From: Morella rubra
Taxonomy: Eukaryota > Streptophyta > Magnoliopsida > Fagales > Myricaceae
Length of the DNA: 64,000 nt
Direction of reading: 5' to 3'
Assembly (NCBI GenBank): GCA_003952965.2
Contig: CM025855.1
Span: 25,566,543 to 25,630,542, forward strand
This document shows positions 25,390 through 38,696 of the stretch, in pieces (within the stretch, counting starts at the first letter, position 1; each line of letters opens with the position of its first letter). The translations under genes were made by a program, and so were the position numbers. The notes under the pieces were generated by a model that had not been told where the DNA came from, ran no database searches, and saw nothing but the letters and a program-made list of their open reading frames with translations.

Positions 25390-28300
25390 TCATAATCCTG
25401 CCATTTCAGCTCTTTGATCCTCCAATTGTTGTAACTCCATACGCCAGCCTTCAAGTTTCGATAATTTGTCCAACTGCTCTGGCTTCATATCTTGCGTAGT
25501 TTTCAGCTGTAGGGCTTCCAGAAGTCGAATCTGCAGAGTTGAACAAAAAACTAAGTGAAACTATGTATATAAAATGGCACGACCCCTTAAAGCATGATCC
25601 ATCAAGACATATTGGGATTGTTGTGGATTGGAAAAATACCACGGATATGGGGAGCACCGCCCTCCAATTTTCCTTATGCTTCCCTCCAATTGAACCAACA
25701 TAAAATGGTTGAATGAGGCGAAACAAAACAATAACAATTTTATCATGTTTTTGCTTATATAATCCCTAAAATAACAACCCCAGTAATTCGAGTCCCATCA
25801 TCGCCCCTCCTCTTTGCACCAATTTAGAGTGCAGATCAGAAGGGAAGCAGGGTGCATCTCACCTAGGTGGTTAGTGGGTTTGGAGTGGCAGTCTGCTCAA
25901 TCCACAGATTTGGAAAGTCAAAGCTGAGAAGTTGACTGAATTTGCACAAATTTCAGATTTTATCTCCAGAAAAATGAATGCAACAGCTAACATAGTTGTG
26001 ATGCTCTACTGAAGCTCAAGCTTTATGTTGTGAAGCTCTAGTGTATATGTAGTGTCAACTGCTTGGAGCTAACCAGAGCAAACATAGTTCACTGCAACAG
26101 TGAAACACAAATTGAGATAACTTGTTCCAGACAGTGATGCACTTCCATTCTAATAAACAAAAGTTTGTCTTCCAAAAAATTGTTGTTAATCCCTTATATA
26201 TACTTTCTAAAGAAAACTATGGAGGGCACAAGAAGAATTTGTAGAGCTTATCAAGATTTGAGGACAAATTTAAATTGAACAATCTTTCTCTATCATTAAC
26301 CACAGAATTTAGTGAGCGGTGCCAAATCTTTCTATGGATTGCTTCTTTCGCCTCTTTAGCCGTAAAGTGCTTATGTTCTTACTTGAATCTCCTGCTTTGA
26401 GAATAATACTTAAAAAAATACTTTTATCTTGCAATGAAAACCACTCATTTTACATATAGTATAGGACTCGACCAACTTTCGCTGATCTTCGACCGCTGGC
26501 GTATGAAGCACGTTTTCTCCATCCCTAACTCCTCTGCACCCGGCCATGGATCAAGGTCTACTTCTTTCTGGTTCTCCTCAAGCACGGGAAGAACCCCCCC
26601 CCCCCCCCCCCCCCCTTCTCTCTGTCTCTTTTCTTCTCTTTCTCATGCTTCTTGTTCACCCCACTCTTCACACATTCACTGAACAACCCCTAATTTCTCT
26701 CTTTTCAATCCTAAAGCATACACTTCCCCTCATATAAACCATAGCAGCCTGTTTGCTTTCAATCCTGGTCCAGCAGATATTGCTTTTTTTCTTCCTGAGC
26801 CCAACATATATCATTGTTTTGCCATCCCTTCACCAATTGATAGCGTAACTCATCATCTGAAAATTTCCTACCAGAACAACCTCACTGCAGCATTTCCCTC
26901 GTTTGTCCATCCTCTTGCAACTTTGTTCCCACTGCCCTTAGATGAGGAAACATACAAAAATTCCAACCATTTGCTTTTCTACTGAATACTGTGAGAAAGA
27001 TCTACAAATGGAAGCTTTAGCTCGATTGAGACCTTCTATGCTCCAACTCATCGGGGATATACTTATCTAGATTGTCCAAACCAAGAGACCTCTGGAACAA
27101 TGGGGACATAGGAAAATTTTACTGGCTCAATAAAAAAATCCCTTGGCATCACTCTCCCTCGCACACACGTATAAGCTCATTTTAGTGCTTAAAATCACAA
27201 TCATTCTCAACAACAGTGTTTTAAGAAAATTCACAATCAATAATTCATCCTAAAGATCACACTAGCAAAAAAATCCCCTTCCACCTGGAAATATCATTTT
27301 AGGAGTGTAGAGACCTCATTCAAAGTAGTTTTTTTTTTGGTATACTCCATCGCCTTGATCAGAATATTTATAGGTAATCGGCTCAGTAATATCAGACGAC
27401 AGAAAGAGAAAGATGTAAAATGGAGAAAAAAGAAGACAAAGGAAAAGGAGAAGAAGAAAAGAAAAGGAGAAACAGACGGATAATAAAACAACAAAATCAA
27501 ACAGCAGTTGGCTCATAAATCATGCACACACAGTGACCCACAAAACACATAGATTACATGATGAAAAAGCAGAAGCACCTCATACAACCTCATTTTGCAC
27601 AAACAAAACTGGTAATCTGAAGATCCACAGGTTTGGTTACACACGGTCAGTGCAAAATTCTGAACTGAGTATCCCTCAAAGCATGAGCTGTTCCCTTATT
27701 TTGCATTTGGTTTTATATAATTGTCAACTTTCTTAGTTACGAGAATATCACTGAAGATCTACAATTCACTTACTCATCTCTTGGAAACTGCACGTTGATA
27801 TAGATTGCAGTGAAAACATGACAACGCTAAAGCAAATGAACAGGAAATTCCATCGCTTTTGAGAAAGATTACTTTATAAGCGATGCCACCACATTCTGGT
27901 GGGGGAAAAGGAAATCAAGGTGTGGACCTAACAGGTTGACAAACTATGATCTAAATGGATACTAGGAAGAGAATTTTTTTGGGGGGGGGGGGGAGGTTAG
28001 AAACGCTGCTGTAGCCGGAACATACAAACTTTTGAGTGCACCATGCAGGGAACTCAGTAAGATATATTATCATTTTCATCAGTTTTCTTATTCTCCAGTT
28101 GCAATCAGACAATGGCTAGAACTCAACTGCATTCTATTAGTGGAAATTATGTGAAAGGTCACTTCAATTGCTAGGAAATAAACAAATTAGTAATGAATTC
28201 AATTCAATTGTACTGTGCAGAACATGATTCATTTCAATTGACAACGAGATTAAGTTTACATCTTGCTAGATTAATGCTTAAGACACATGTACAAGCACAT

Positions 28301-31300
28301 TTGCTATTTAGAGAGCAGAGCATCTGGGATGAAGAGACATGACAGGTGTTTTTGAGAAAGTGGGATTATGATAGGACCCAACACGAATTCTTTCAATGTC
28401 TGACCTATTTGGAAGTTGATTTCTTCCACAGGGTTCTATCAGTCTAATTTTTCAGTGTTCACTTCTTATGGCTTTTCATTTTTTGTCCTAGGCTACCACT
28501 CTTCTCTTGCATCCTAGAGATAACTATTTCTTACTATTCCCATGATCAGGCATTTTATACACTGTTACCTAAGGCTAAAGTGTTAGAACTTCGAGCAACC
28601 TTTTGACAAAATACCGGAAAGGACAATTGTATACTCTCACCCACAATATCAAGTTCTATAAAAAGAAACAAATAGAAAGTCTTTCTGCTTGAATGGAAGG
28701 CTAAATGCATGAATCTTACCTTCTTTTTAAGTGCTCGAATTCTTTTGTCTATCTCTTGAACTGGATTTCCTGAATTTGAACCCTCCATTGACTCCGAGGA
28801 AGGTGTAATTACAGTATCATTTAAGGAAACACCTAGCTCATTCATCTCAGATGTTAGCTGCTCGACAGATTCCACTCCGTTACCTAAATCTGCAACAGTT
28901 GGAGCCTCTTCCCTTTCAGTCTCCCCAGTTACATCCAAGTTCTTATCCTTTTCAAGTGCAGCCTACAAGAAATCACAGAAAACAAACAAGCAATAAGCAT
29001 GAGATTATCAGGAACTAAAGTTAAAAAAACATTGATCAATGTGAAACAACTGCAGTTTTTTCAGTTTTTATCAACAGCATTCCACACGAGATCCTAAGGC
29101 AAGATACCAAGCTGAGCTTTGGGCTTAAGCCTGGCCTGCACTAATGACTCGTGAATACAAGGGCATAGAAGCAAATCAAAATACAGATTTTTTTTTTGTT
29201 ATGTGCATCAAAGTACTAAATGCCCCAGAAAAACATAGCTACATGTTTGAAGGCCTGTGGTTAGCTATGGCCAGCACTCCAGAGAGTTTATTTTTGTTTT
29301 CTCTGGTCGGTTCAGTATAATATCTGAGCTACATTGCCCTCTGCAAAAAGAGTTCAGTACAGGGATAGATAAGGAAAAGTAACTGGGAGATATAAAGCTG
29401 TGAGCCTGTGATGTAGGTGATAATCCAATATACCAAAAGCTTAACATCCATGAGATAAAGAAATCTCAAGCTCGCAACAGAAACCTGGATTCACAGACAA
29501 TAAGAAAATCATGCATTCACACTGAGGGAGTGATGCAAGAGGATCCGATTATGATTTAGGGATTACTTAAGAGTGATGCCCAAGTAATGAGATATATCTC
29601 TGATTGCAAAACTTGGGCATAACTCAAGAGTCATGCCCAAATAATGAGATATATGGTAATATATCTCTGAGATAAATGGTAATATATTTCAACTTGAAAT
29701 TTTCTTCTCCTTTTATGGTAATCTTTTCATTTATCAATTAGGAGGTGATTTTGGATCCGATTTGAGCCAGATTTTTGGCAATCTATTTCTTTTGGCATGT
29801 ATTTATTTTTGGCGTAATTAATGGGATTTTGCCAATTTTGGTAAAATTCCTTATTGGAATTTCAGTTATAAAACCCGGCTTGTGAGTTAAGGTTTCAACA
29901 TTCTTGGTTATTCATAATTCTCTTCATATCAGAGGCGTTTTCTCACTGTTTCTAGGCATTTCTCTTGTATCTTTCCTGTGAATTTTTGTAGAACTAGCCT
30001 GCAGAATAATTCTCTATTCTGCTCGGCGTCAATTGGTATCAAAGCTTCAGCATCTTCCTGGGGTGCAATTTCATTAGTTTCAATGGTTGGTGGTCGTGGT
30101 CGTCGTGGGCAGGTTCTGAATGAGGAAGTCTTGCGCCGTGATCGTAGCGTTCAGGATGTGATGATTGAGGATCTGCAGAGACAAGTTGCAGAGTTAACCC
30201 AGTGCCTAGCAGCGCAAGATTTCGATGATCGTGAGATGGAAGATCCCGATGACGATTCCGATTCCACTTTTATAAGCCCGTATCACAATCGCACCCTATT
30301 CCAGGAGCACCATGGTCGGGAGGATCCTCATGGAGACCTCGGTTTCAAAGTGGATCTGCCTGAGTTTTCTGGTACATTACAGGCTGATGGTTTTATTAAT
30401 TGGTTGAACGAAGTTGAACGAATTTTTTATTATAAGGAGGTCCCAGACCGTGTGAAAGTAAAACTGGTCGCCATCAAACTCAAAGGCAGAGCATTTGCGT
30501 GGTGGGAGCAGTTGAAACGTTCGCGGAAGAGGCAGGGCAAGGCCAAGATTACTGATTGGGAGGAGATGAAGAAAAGGATGAAGGGTCACTTCCTTCCTTT
30601 TGGCTACACCCAATCTTTGTTCCAGCGGCTTCATTTGTTGAGACAGGGCCGAGATCAGTTGATGATTACACGGAGGAGTTCTATCAATTGATAGCCCGGC
30701 ATGATTTATCTGAGACGGAAGAGCAGATGGTGGCGTGGTATTTAGGGGGTTTACGTCAGCCCTTACAGGATGCTCTCAGCCTTCACTCACTTTGGATTGT
30801 GTCTGAAGCATACCAGCATGCACTTGCTGTGGAGAAACAATAGAATAGGAGACCAGTGGTCAGAGGCAATCAAAGTAGTCAACTAGTTCGCCCTCAAGAG
30901 GCTCATCTTACACAACAACCACTGCAGGGTACTTCTAACCCTAGTATTAAATGCTTTAGATGTGGTGAACAGGGACATATAGCAACTAATTGCGGGAAGT
31001 CTGCCAAAAAGATTGGGGATGATATGGTGGATGAAACTGAGGAGATTGGAGAGCTTGTGTTTAATGAAGATGACGATGAGGGTGATGTGCTGTATGGAGA
31101 TGGATAGGAGACTCTGGTCGTTCGCAAGAGTCTCTGACTCCCAAGGATGACTCAGGAGATGATTGGTTGAGAACCAATATCTTTCACACAACCTGCACAG
31201 TTGTAGATAAAGTCTGTAAAATGATCATTGACAGTGGCAGTTGTGAGAACGTAGTGTCTGAAGAGATTGTCCAGAAACTGCAATTAAAGACAGATCGTTA

Positions 31301-33912
31301 TCCCAAGCCGTACAAGTTGTCATGGCTGAATACGGGCAGTGAGGTCAAAGTAGATAGGCGATGTTTAGTATCTTTTTCAGTCGAAAAAAAATATTTTTGA
31401 TAATGCTTAGTGCGATGTAGTATCTATGGATGCTTGTCATATATTGTTAGGCAAGCCTTGGCAGTATGATCGCAGTGTTATGCATGATGGACGGAAAAAT
31501 AATTATTCCCTTGGCATAAAAGGGAAGAAGATAGTGTTAGCACCTCGATGGGAAAGAATCACTCCTACCCCGGTGGCTAGCAATAGTAACTTGCCTTCTA
31601 TGTCCAGGTTCTTAGTTGAGGTGGAGCGTGGGGACGTGGTCTATGCATTACTGCGTTATGGGAATAATACAACAGGTGTGACTGCAAAATTACCATCGGA
31701 GGTGCAACAACTGCTAGCAGAGTTTTCTGACATGATGCCAGAGGATCCTCCTCCCGGGTTACCACCTAATGTCTTTAATGTGAAGCACCTAAGTCCTTAT
31801 TTAGGGGAGCCCGATGATACTACTGTGAACTCGAGGACGAGTTCTTTCCAACCCAGGGTGATTGATGCAGGAGGATCCGATTATGATTTGGGGATTACTT
31901 AAGAGTGATGCCCAAGTAATGAGATTGCTAAACTTAGGGATTACTCAAGAGTAATGCCCAAGTAATGAGATATATGGAAATATATCTCAACTTGAGATTT
32001 TCTTCTCCTTTTATGGTAATCTTTTCATTTATTGATTAGGAGGTGATTTTGGATCCGATTCGAGCCAGATTTTTGGCAATCTATTTCTTTTGGCATGTAT
32101 TTATTTTTGGCATGATTAATGAAATTTTGCCAATTTTGGTAAAATTTCCTATTGGAATTTCAGCTATAAAGCCCGGCTTGTGGGTTAAGGTTTTGACATT
32201 CTTGGTTATTCATAATTCTCTTAATATCAGATATGTTTTCTCTCTGTTTTTGGGTGTTTCTCTTGTATATTTCCTGTGGATTTCTAATAGAACTAGCCTG
32301 TAGAATAATTTTCTATCCTGCCCGCGTCAGGGAGAGGGGAAATAAAAAGGTTTAAGAACCAATTGTTCTCTTTGCCACCTTGCCTAAACCCAAAAGAATT
32401 ACTTGGACATAATAAAGAAAACACACATAGCTGCCAAAATCAAAAGAAAAAACAAGAGTTATAGACATTGAGGCAATTACAGCACTAAAAGTTGAATAGT
32501 GTACCTGTAGCCGCTTCTCCTTCTTTCTCTCATTCCTCTTTCCCGCTTTAGTCTTGGGTTTTGCATCCAATTCTGGATCATAACCTGGAGGTCCCACCTG
32601 TGCGGCCATCTCCTTTTTCAACTGCATCACAAAGCCACAACAGAAACCCCATTGAGACAATAAAGCCACATAGAACAACCTGCATGCTGAGAAATCAAAG
32701 AATCTAAACTTTGAACAAATGCTTTTCTTCGTTTAGAAAAAACCTCTTTGGAATTTAGACCAAAAAAAATATCACTTCACATAGATAAGTGATCTGAATT
32801 GTGATGGCTATGTTTGGTTTACTTTTGAAAATATTTTTTGTGTTTGTTTTTTTTGGAAGTAATGTAGATTCTCTTGGGATTGGTGAAAAATTGTTAGAGT
32901 TCGTAAAAAGTTTGTTAAAAGTTGGAATTTGTAAAAAGTTATTGGGATTGGTGAAAATGTATTGGAATTGATGAAAAAGTGATTGTGGAAAATTTTTGAA
33001 AATATTTTGAGATCAAACCAAACATAGCCGATCATTTTTTATGCTTCCGTCCTAAAACTGTAACCTAAGCGTATTAAAACTCTTTCATTCATATACGCTA
33101 TACTTTCCGCATTTTTTTTATAATGCACAAACAGCAAAGAACATCAACTATGACTCCTTTTTCTTCTACCCTTTTCCCTGACGTCCCCAGCAACCAAGGA
33201 AAGTCTTGCGGGGGGAACAAGTATCATATATTCATCTATTTTACAGAAAACATTACCGTGTTAACTGCTAAGAAACAAAACAGAATATATAAAATAACCT
33301 AGAAGCTCTTGCACCTTTTAAGTTGCCAGGCCCCAAAGAAAATCAGGAACGCAACTTTATTAAATCAAATGACTAAACAAAACGCGTCCAATCAATTACA
33401 TCCTTTACTCCCACCAAATTACCAGCAAATCAGACTTTTCGTTATGAACCAATAAAATCATGAAACCGGGGATTACAACCTTACACTCTTAAACTCACGT
33501 TCATGGATTAACTATTATTAAGGAAGCCAAAAACTTTTCCATTTGCTAGATGGCGTCCCAGGTCTTGCCTACTCCTGTAAGCATATGTATATAGTTACAA
33601 ACCAAAAAAAAAAGGAGGAAAACACGACATAAAAAGCTGATATCATAGTCAGCCTAAAAATTCCGAAGCTTTCCCAGCTAGCAAACAATGGGGACCAGGA
33701 TGGGGACGTACCAGGGTCCCTTTGGACTGGTAAATGGCGACTTCCTCTTGAGGGACATAGCCGGCCCTAATCCGGATGGGCTTCCGGAGGGTACCATCGG
33801 GTCTCCTAGTGGGCGCGAGAATTCTTTCCCCTTCTTTGAGGTTTTTGCTCAGCTCCGCTAATCGCGTCAGCTGTTCTTCTCCTCCTCCTCCTCCTCCATT
33901 GCTAGTCTCCAT
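25390..33912 (-). CDS. PYM: PYM, partner of Y14 and Mago (exon-junction-complex disassembly factor)
   Basis: PYM binds the Y14-Mago heterodimer through its N-terminus and helps remove exon junction complexes from translated mRNA in the cytoplasm. Four exons join in frame: 33912-33712, 32621-32505, 28962-28720 and 25530-25390. They total 702 bases and encode 233 residues, close to the plant size. After a glycine-rich start (METSNGGGGGGEE), the conserved N-terminal core reads ERILAPTRRPDGTLRKPIR and GYVPQEEVAIYQSKG. This is followed by GPPGYDPE and a basic stretch KRNERKKEKRLQ. The C-terminal exons encode an acidic linker and a helical segment ending QLEDQRAEMAGL. Intron 2 (about 3.5 kb) carries a whole LTR element and intron 1 a MITE. 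The coding exons look intact. Confidence 0.95.
26594..26615 (+). repeat. Poly-C tract (C22)
   Basis: A run of 22 C in PYM intron 3. Its flanks do not match those of the tract at 22222, so the two are not copies of one element. Confidence 0.95.
27981..27993 (+). repeat. Poly-G tract (T7 then G13)
   Basis: Seven T followed by 13 G, in PYM intron 3. Confidence 0.9.
29531..30031 (+). repeat. Left LTR
   Basis: 501 bases, TG...CA. It matches the right LTR along its length apart from substitutions and about 34 extra bases near 29600-29690, where short ATATATCTC-containing segments are repeated. Confidence 0.93.
30083..31850 (+). pseudogene. Broken gag-protease polyprotein fused to an integrase tail
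   Basis: The likely start is the ATG at 30083 (MVGGRGRRGQ). The retrotransposon gag domain has GFINWLNEVERIFYYKEVP and AFAWWEQLKRSRKRQGK. A zinc knuckle CFRCGEQGHIATNC lies near 30960. An aspartic protease follows with the active motif IIDSGS near 31220 and HILLGKPWQYDR near 31440. A frameshift near 30645, a stop at 30841, another at 31105 and a frameshift near 31390 kill the frame. At about 31765 the sequence jumps from the residues that normally lead into reverse transcriptase (EDPPPGLPP) straight to NVFNVKHLSPYLG, typical of the integrase end. The join keeps frame. Confidence 0.9.
31863..32329 (+). repeat. Right LTR
   Basis: 467 bases, TG...CA, directly followed by the GGGAG target-site duplication. 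Divergence from the left LTR is several percent by eye plus indels, so the insertion is not recent. Confidence 0.93.
32806..33029. mobile_element. MITE with perfect 15-bp terminal inverted repeats
   Basis: It begins GGCTATGTTTGGTTT and ends with the exact reverse complement AAACCAAACATAGCC, 224 bases in all. It is AT-rich and non-coding, in PYM intron 1. A GAT flanks both sides and could be a 3-bp target duplication. Superfamily not assigned. Confidence 0.8.
33030..33711. other. PYM intron 1, no gene seen
   Basis: AT-rich intron sequence between the MITE and the first PYM exon. I recognise nothing in it. Confidence 0.5.
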
Positions 33913-35954
33913 GATCTTGCCAAGCCTTTAGACCTTCCCACTGTTGGTGTTCAATAGCCTGTTAACACAGTAGAATTTTTTCTCCCTCTCCCTCTCTCTT
34001 CTTCTCCTCCTCTTTCCGGGTCTTTGCGATGCGGACCAAACCCGACTTCCTACTGGAACCAAACCCAACTAAAGTCGGACCGTATCTCTCTGGGCTTTGA
34101 AGTTCCGTCATAAGCCCATTTCATTTTATCGGTTTTGTCGTGGACATGGACTTCAGTGGCCCAAAGTTAATGGACCAATAACTTCTGGAAAGAGATCATC
34201 GGGTACTTTTTTTTTTTTTTTTAAATGAAGAAAAACTGATGATGCTTTATGAAAACTTAATCTATTATATGAATTTTAACCTCTAAAATTTTTACACTTT
34301 TTAAAAAATTATAAAATAATTTCTCTTTTTTAATTAATTTTTTTATTATAATAATCATTTAAATCTTTTTATATCTTTACTTTTTTTATCAAATTTCATA
34401 AAATATTTTTACTTTTCACAAACCCCAAAATCTCAAAAAAAATTTAATCCTCAAAATTTCTACTGCCGAAAACCACATATGTTTAGTTAAGGGTATTTAA
34501 AATTTTTTTTTTAAATTTAAAACGTTTTCCAATTTGATTTTTTCATATAAAAAAATTAATCTTTGATAAGATTTTCTATTTAATTATTAGCTTCAATTTC
34601 TATGAAAAATAATATAAAAATCAAAATTTTTTTACTAAAACATTGTTCGTTTTCTTTAGGTTAAAAGAATTTTTTGAATCCTAAAAATACATAAATCGAA
34701 CATGTTTTTTAACGTCACTGAAAACCAACTGTAATGCGCATACCAATAAAATTAACATCACCTAAAAATTTTCAAAATATTAAAAATTCTTAAAAAAACA
34801 CACTAGCCGAACATCTTCTAAAATTCATCAAAATTCCTATTATAACAATTTTTTTTCAAATATATTTTTTTACTTTCAATTTTTGTAAGAGAATAAATTT
34901 AAAAAAATTTTATCTTTTCAAACATCATTTTTATCGACTCCACTATTTTCATAAATACTAAAAAATATATATCTCAATTTTTTTAATCATTATAAAAAAA
35001 AAAGTTTTTAAAACAAAACTAAACATAACAACACTTTCTCTCCCAGCGTCTCTGGGATCTGGCAAAACGACGTCCCAATTGGAACTTTGGCTCGCAAATC
35101 TCTTTCATCTGTTACTCCTTTCGTTTCTCGTGCTTCGTGTTGTTTCTCTTACACCTCCGTTAAGTTGATCCATTCCGTAGCTCTGAGTCAAAATTTTCAG
35201 TTCCTGCTTGGTTATTGATGGATGTGCCTATAAATCAGATTAAGTGTTAGGTGCGATTCTGGTTATGTCATATTGTTTCATTAGCTCTTCTGTTTTTTGG
35301 CATTATCATCTTGATGAGTTCCTGTGTTTACTTGATTTTTTAATTGGATTTTGCCCACTAACTGATTTGACGGCATGGGAATAGTACATCTTGTAGGGTC
35401 TCGATTTTCTGTTAAAGTTCAGATAGGGCCATGTAATTCCATTGATAGTTGTTAGGGGACAAATTGCGTTGAGGCTTGTGTTTTTGTTTTGCTTTTTCCA
35501 GGTTTAGTTCGTAGGAGGATCAAAGTAGTTGTCATTGCCGCTTGAGATTCCTAAGAAAGCTGTTTGTGCAATCCACATTCGCGTTCTTTCTAGTTGGCCA
35601 AAAGCATTGTACATATAGTTCTTACTGAAACTGGGGATCTTGACTGTTGATGCAGAGTGGTCATAATTTTACCTGCTTTTTGCACGGAAAAGAAATATCC
35701 TTCATGTTTTTGAGGTTCATGTTGTCTTTTGCTCTGTAAAGCGGGATTCAAGAAATTGTGGCTTGGAAGCTTGCCTCCTCCTGATTTGCATCATACAATT
35801 TGTGATCCCATATGCTGTACTGTGGGAAGATAACAGTTGATACATTCATATGTTCCTGATAGCCCTTTTAATAGTTTTTCTCTGGATCTGTTATACAGGT
35901 TACTGAAAAGAAATTAGAAACTCAGTGGGCTTGGAGCTGGGGAATGTAAGAGAG
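33913..35954. other. Intergenic region between divergent PYM and ALG6 genes
   Basis: It contains the PYM leader with CT-rich sequence (33970-34020), and TGGGC-type elements near 34090-34165 of the kind found in plant housekeeping promoters. A very AT-rich block with many A and T runs follows (34200-35040). From about 35040 the composition becomes balanced, fitting an ALG6 promoter and leader. The AG at 35897-35898 in CAGGTTACTG could be the acceptor of a 5' UTR intron. Confidence 0.5.
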
Positions 35955-38696
35955 ATGGAGAACAGGGGGAGGAAGGTGATGAAAGAGAAGCAGGAGATTG
36001 TTGAAGACGATCCTTGGTGGTGGTTGGTTCACAGGGGAATTGCGGCGTCGTTTCTCTGCATTGCTGTGTCTGCCTTTTTAGTGAGAGTGGCGGTATCTCT
36101 CCATCCTTATTCTGGTGCAGGAAAGCCTCCCAAGTATGGGGATTTTGAGGCGCAGAGGCATTGGATGGAGATCACTGTTAATTTGCCCGTTAAGGAATGG
36201 TATATTAACAGCACAACCAATGATCTCAGCTACTGGGGACTTGACTACCCTCCCCTCACTGCCTACCAGAGTTATATCCATGGTCTATTTCTCAAATTCT
36301 TCCATCCTGAATCAATTTCTCTTTTCACATCTAGAGGCCATGAATCTTACCTTGGGTTTGTACTATCAGACTTTTGCTTAACAGCTTTTCCTTTCCACAT
36401 GCTTCAATTTTGAACTTGATCGGCAGTGCTAATTATTTGAGCTTCTCAATGTTGTCCATGCTCTTTCGTGCAGAAAACTTCTCATGAGGTGGACGGTTAT
36501 ATCCTCTGATGTGCTGGTGTTCTTTCCTGCAGTTTTCTATTTTATTGGTGTGTGCTACAGTCGTCGGCCATATGTCCGAAAAACTGACATAGCCTGGCAC
36601 ATTGCAATTATGTTATTGAACCCATGTCTGATGCTAACAGATCATGGTCATTTTCAGGTTCAAAACTGAGTTTGCCGTTGCTTTTTCTACCTGCTTTTTT
36701 CCATCGTGTGACATTTTAAGGAATTCCGATTACTAATGTTGATTTTGCATCCTTATCGAATCTGTCAGTACAATTGTATTAGCCTGGGACTCACTGTTGG
36801 AGCTGTTGCTGCTGTTCTCTCTAACAAAGAGCTAGTAGCTTGTTTCTTGTTCAGTCTTGCTCTCAACCATAAACAGGTCCTTTATAATGGAGATCTTCGT
36901 GCGTCGTGTTCCATTCCTAACGAGTTCATTGGTTCTACTAATGAACTTATATATATATATATATATTGTCTTTTACTTCACTCCGGCCAGCTTATTTGTC
37001 TTTGGTGCATGTTTTATTGCGCTTTAGTGCAGATGGCCGCCTATTTTGCACCTGCATTTTTCAGCCATCTCTTCGGTAAATGCCTAAGGCGCCAGAATCC
37101 ACTACTTGAGATATCCAAACTGGGCCTTGTGGTCTTGGGAACATTTGCTCTTGTTTGGTGGCCTTATCTCCACTCTATGGAAGCCATTTTGAGGGTAAAC
37201 AGACATAGTATATTCACTTCTATTTTTTCAACAACTTAACAGCATAATTCTTTGTGGAACTATTTACACGATTCCTGGTCTGATACACTGATTATATGAC
37301 TATCCATACTTCCTATTTTTATGATATAAGTCTCTGGCTTGCCCTCTGCGACTCACTATTTTGGATTCTTTCTGTTTAACAAGTTGGTGCAATTCCGAGC
37401 AAGGGGGAAAAAGAAGCAGTCTATAAGTAGTCATGTCATGTAAAATGAATCGGCACTGGTCCAAAAGGATGTTAAAAATGGCATTTTAAGAGGTTGAAGC
37501 ATCCATGAGTATCATCCTTCCATATTGGGAAGGGAAAATATATTAGTACAAGTGTCTGGGACAATAGTGAAGTATTGAGCCACAAGCACAGGTTCGTAAA
37601 ATTTGAGTCTCTAGAGTAGGGTGGTAACTTCGTGTAAAAGATAGTTGGGGGATAGGACATACACCCACACTGGATTCCATCAGTAACCTTACCCTCCACC
37701 CCTTATTTATTCTGTGAGGAGATGTCATTTGGTCCAAAGAACATTCGCAAGGTTATTTTCTAACAAATATTTTTTTTATTGTTGAGAACGCTGAATAGGA
37801 TACATATAGTTGAGGTGCTCCACAGAAGTTGTTCATTTTTGACTTACCAATCTATACTGAGTTCTTCTAGCTTGGTTGAACATCCAGGTTCTCTCTCGTC
37901 TTGCTCCTTTTGAGAGGGGCTTATACGAGGACTATGTGGCTAACTTTTGGTGCACCACTTCAGCTCTCGTAAAATGGAAGAGAATCTTCACAACACAATC
38001 ACTGAAGCTTCTCAGCCTCGGTGCAACTGTTTCTGCTTGTTTGCCTTCGATGGTTCAGCAGATATGGGCTCCGAGCAACCAAGGTTTTCTTTATGGACTG
38101 CTGAATAGTGCATTTTCGTTCTACTTGTTTTCATTCCAAGGTGGGTCCCAATTCCTGGTTCTTTCACTTGGGTTTTATATTTATTTGGTCTTTTTTTTTC
38201 CCTCTAGTAACTATGTAACAATTCTTGGCATTGCTGGCTGATGATTTAATTTGCAGTGCATGAGAAATCAATTTTGCTGCCTCTTCTGCCCGCCAGCCTT
38301 CTAGCGCTGGAAGAGCCTTTCCTTCTTAAATGGATTACCATTTACGCCTTGTGCTCTATGTTCCCTCTTCTATGTCGTGACAACCTGATTCTGCCATACA
38401 TTGCAGTATCTGCTCTCTTCATCCTAATTTACCATGCGCCCAGCAGAAGACAAGACAGAAAGGAGATGCGTTCCTTCAGGCCATTTGTAACAACCTTACT
38501 TGTGTTGTGCTCCGCTGTTCTTCATATTGTTTACTTAACCATGCAAGCCCCACCTAGATATCCTTTCCTTTTTGAAGCTATGATTATGTTTCTTTGCTTC
38601 TCACAATTCCTGGTGCTTACTTTTTACGCCAATGCAAAGCAATGGATGTTGTCGAAAGGCTCCAATTTGACGGATAAAGAAAAGAAGCTTCTTTGA
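35955..38696 (+). CDS. ALG6: ALG6, dolichyl-P-glucose:Man9GlcNAc2-PP-dolichol alpha-1,3-glucosyltransferase
   Basis: It adds the first glucose to the lipid-linked N-glycan precursor in the ER lumen, using dolichyl-phosphate glucose. Six exons join in frame: 35955-36355, 36474-36657, 36769-36876, 37033-37194, 37888-38140 and 38257-38696. They total 1548 bases and encode 515 residues, near the usual plant length. After a cytosolic start and first membrane helix comes the luminal family signature [14 protein letters not shown] and [17 protein letters not shown], then alternating hydrophobic helices to the end. LTDHGHFQ and [19 protein letters not shown] are also diagnostic. A KK-rich end (DKEKKLL) fits ER retention. 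ATG 35955 was chosen because it is the first in-frame ATG after the presumed UTR acceptor. Intact. Confidence 0.96.

Larger units (their letters stand above)
29531..32329 (+). mobile_element. Ty3/gypsy-type LTR retrotransposon with most of pol deleted, in PYM intron 2
   Basis: Two direct LTRs (29531-30031 and 31863-32329) begin TG and end CA. They flank 1.8 kb of internal sequence. GGGAG occurs immediately outside both ends (29526-29530 and 32330-32334), a clean 5-bp target-site duplication. Just inside the left LTR, TTGGTATCAAAGC matches a plant initiator-Met tRNA primer-binding site. The internal part keeps gag, a CCHC knuckle, a protease and the extreme integrase tail, but lacks reverse transcriptase, RNase H and the integrase core. 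It is antisense to PYM. Confidence 0.95.

Noticed and set aside
26434..26737. Open frames with Pro-rich runs in PYM intron 3
   Set aside because: The proline or glycine runs are translations of the C22 homopolymer; there is no conserved protein around them.
32806..33029. Assignment of the MITE to a named superfamily
   Set aside because: The terminal repeats are clear, but the target duplication (GAT or none) is too short to decide.
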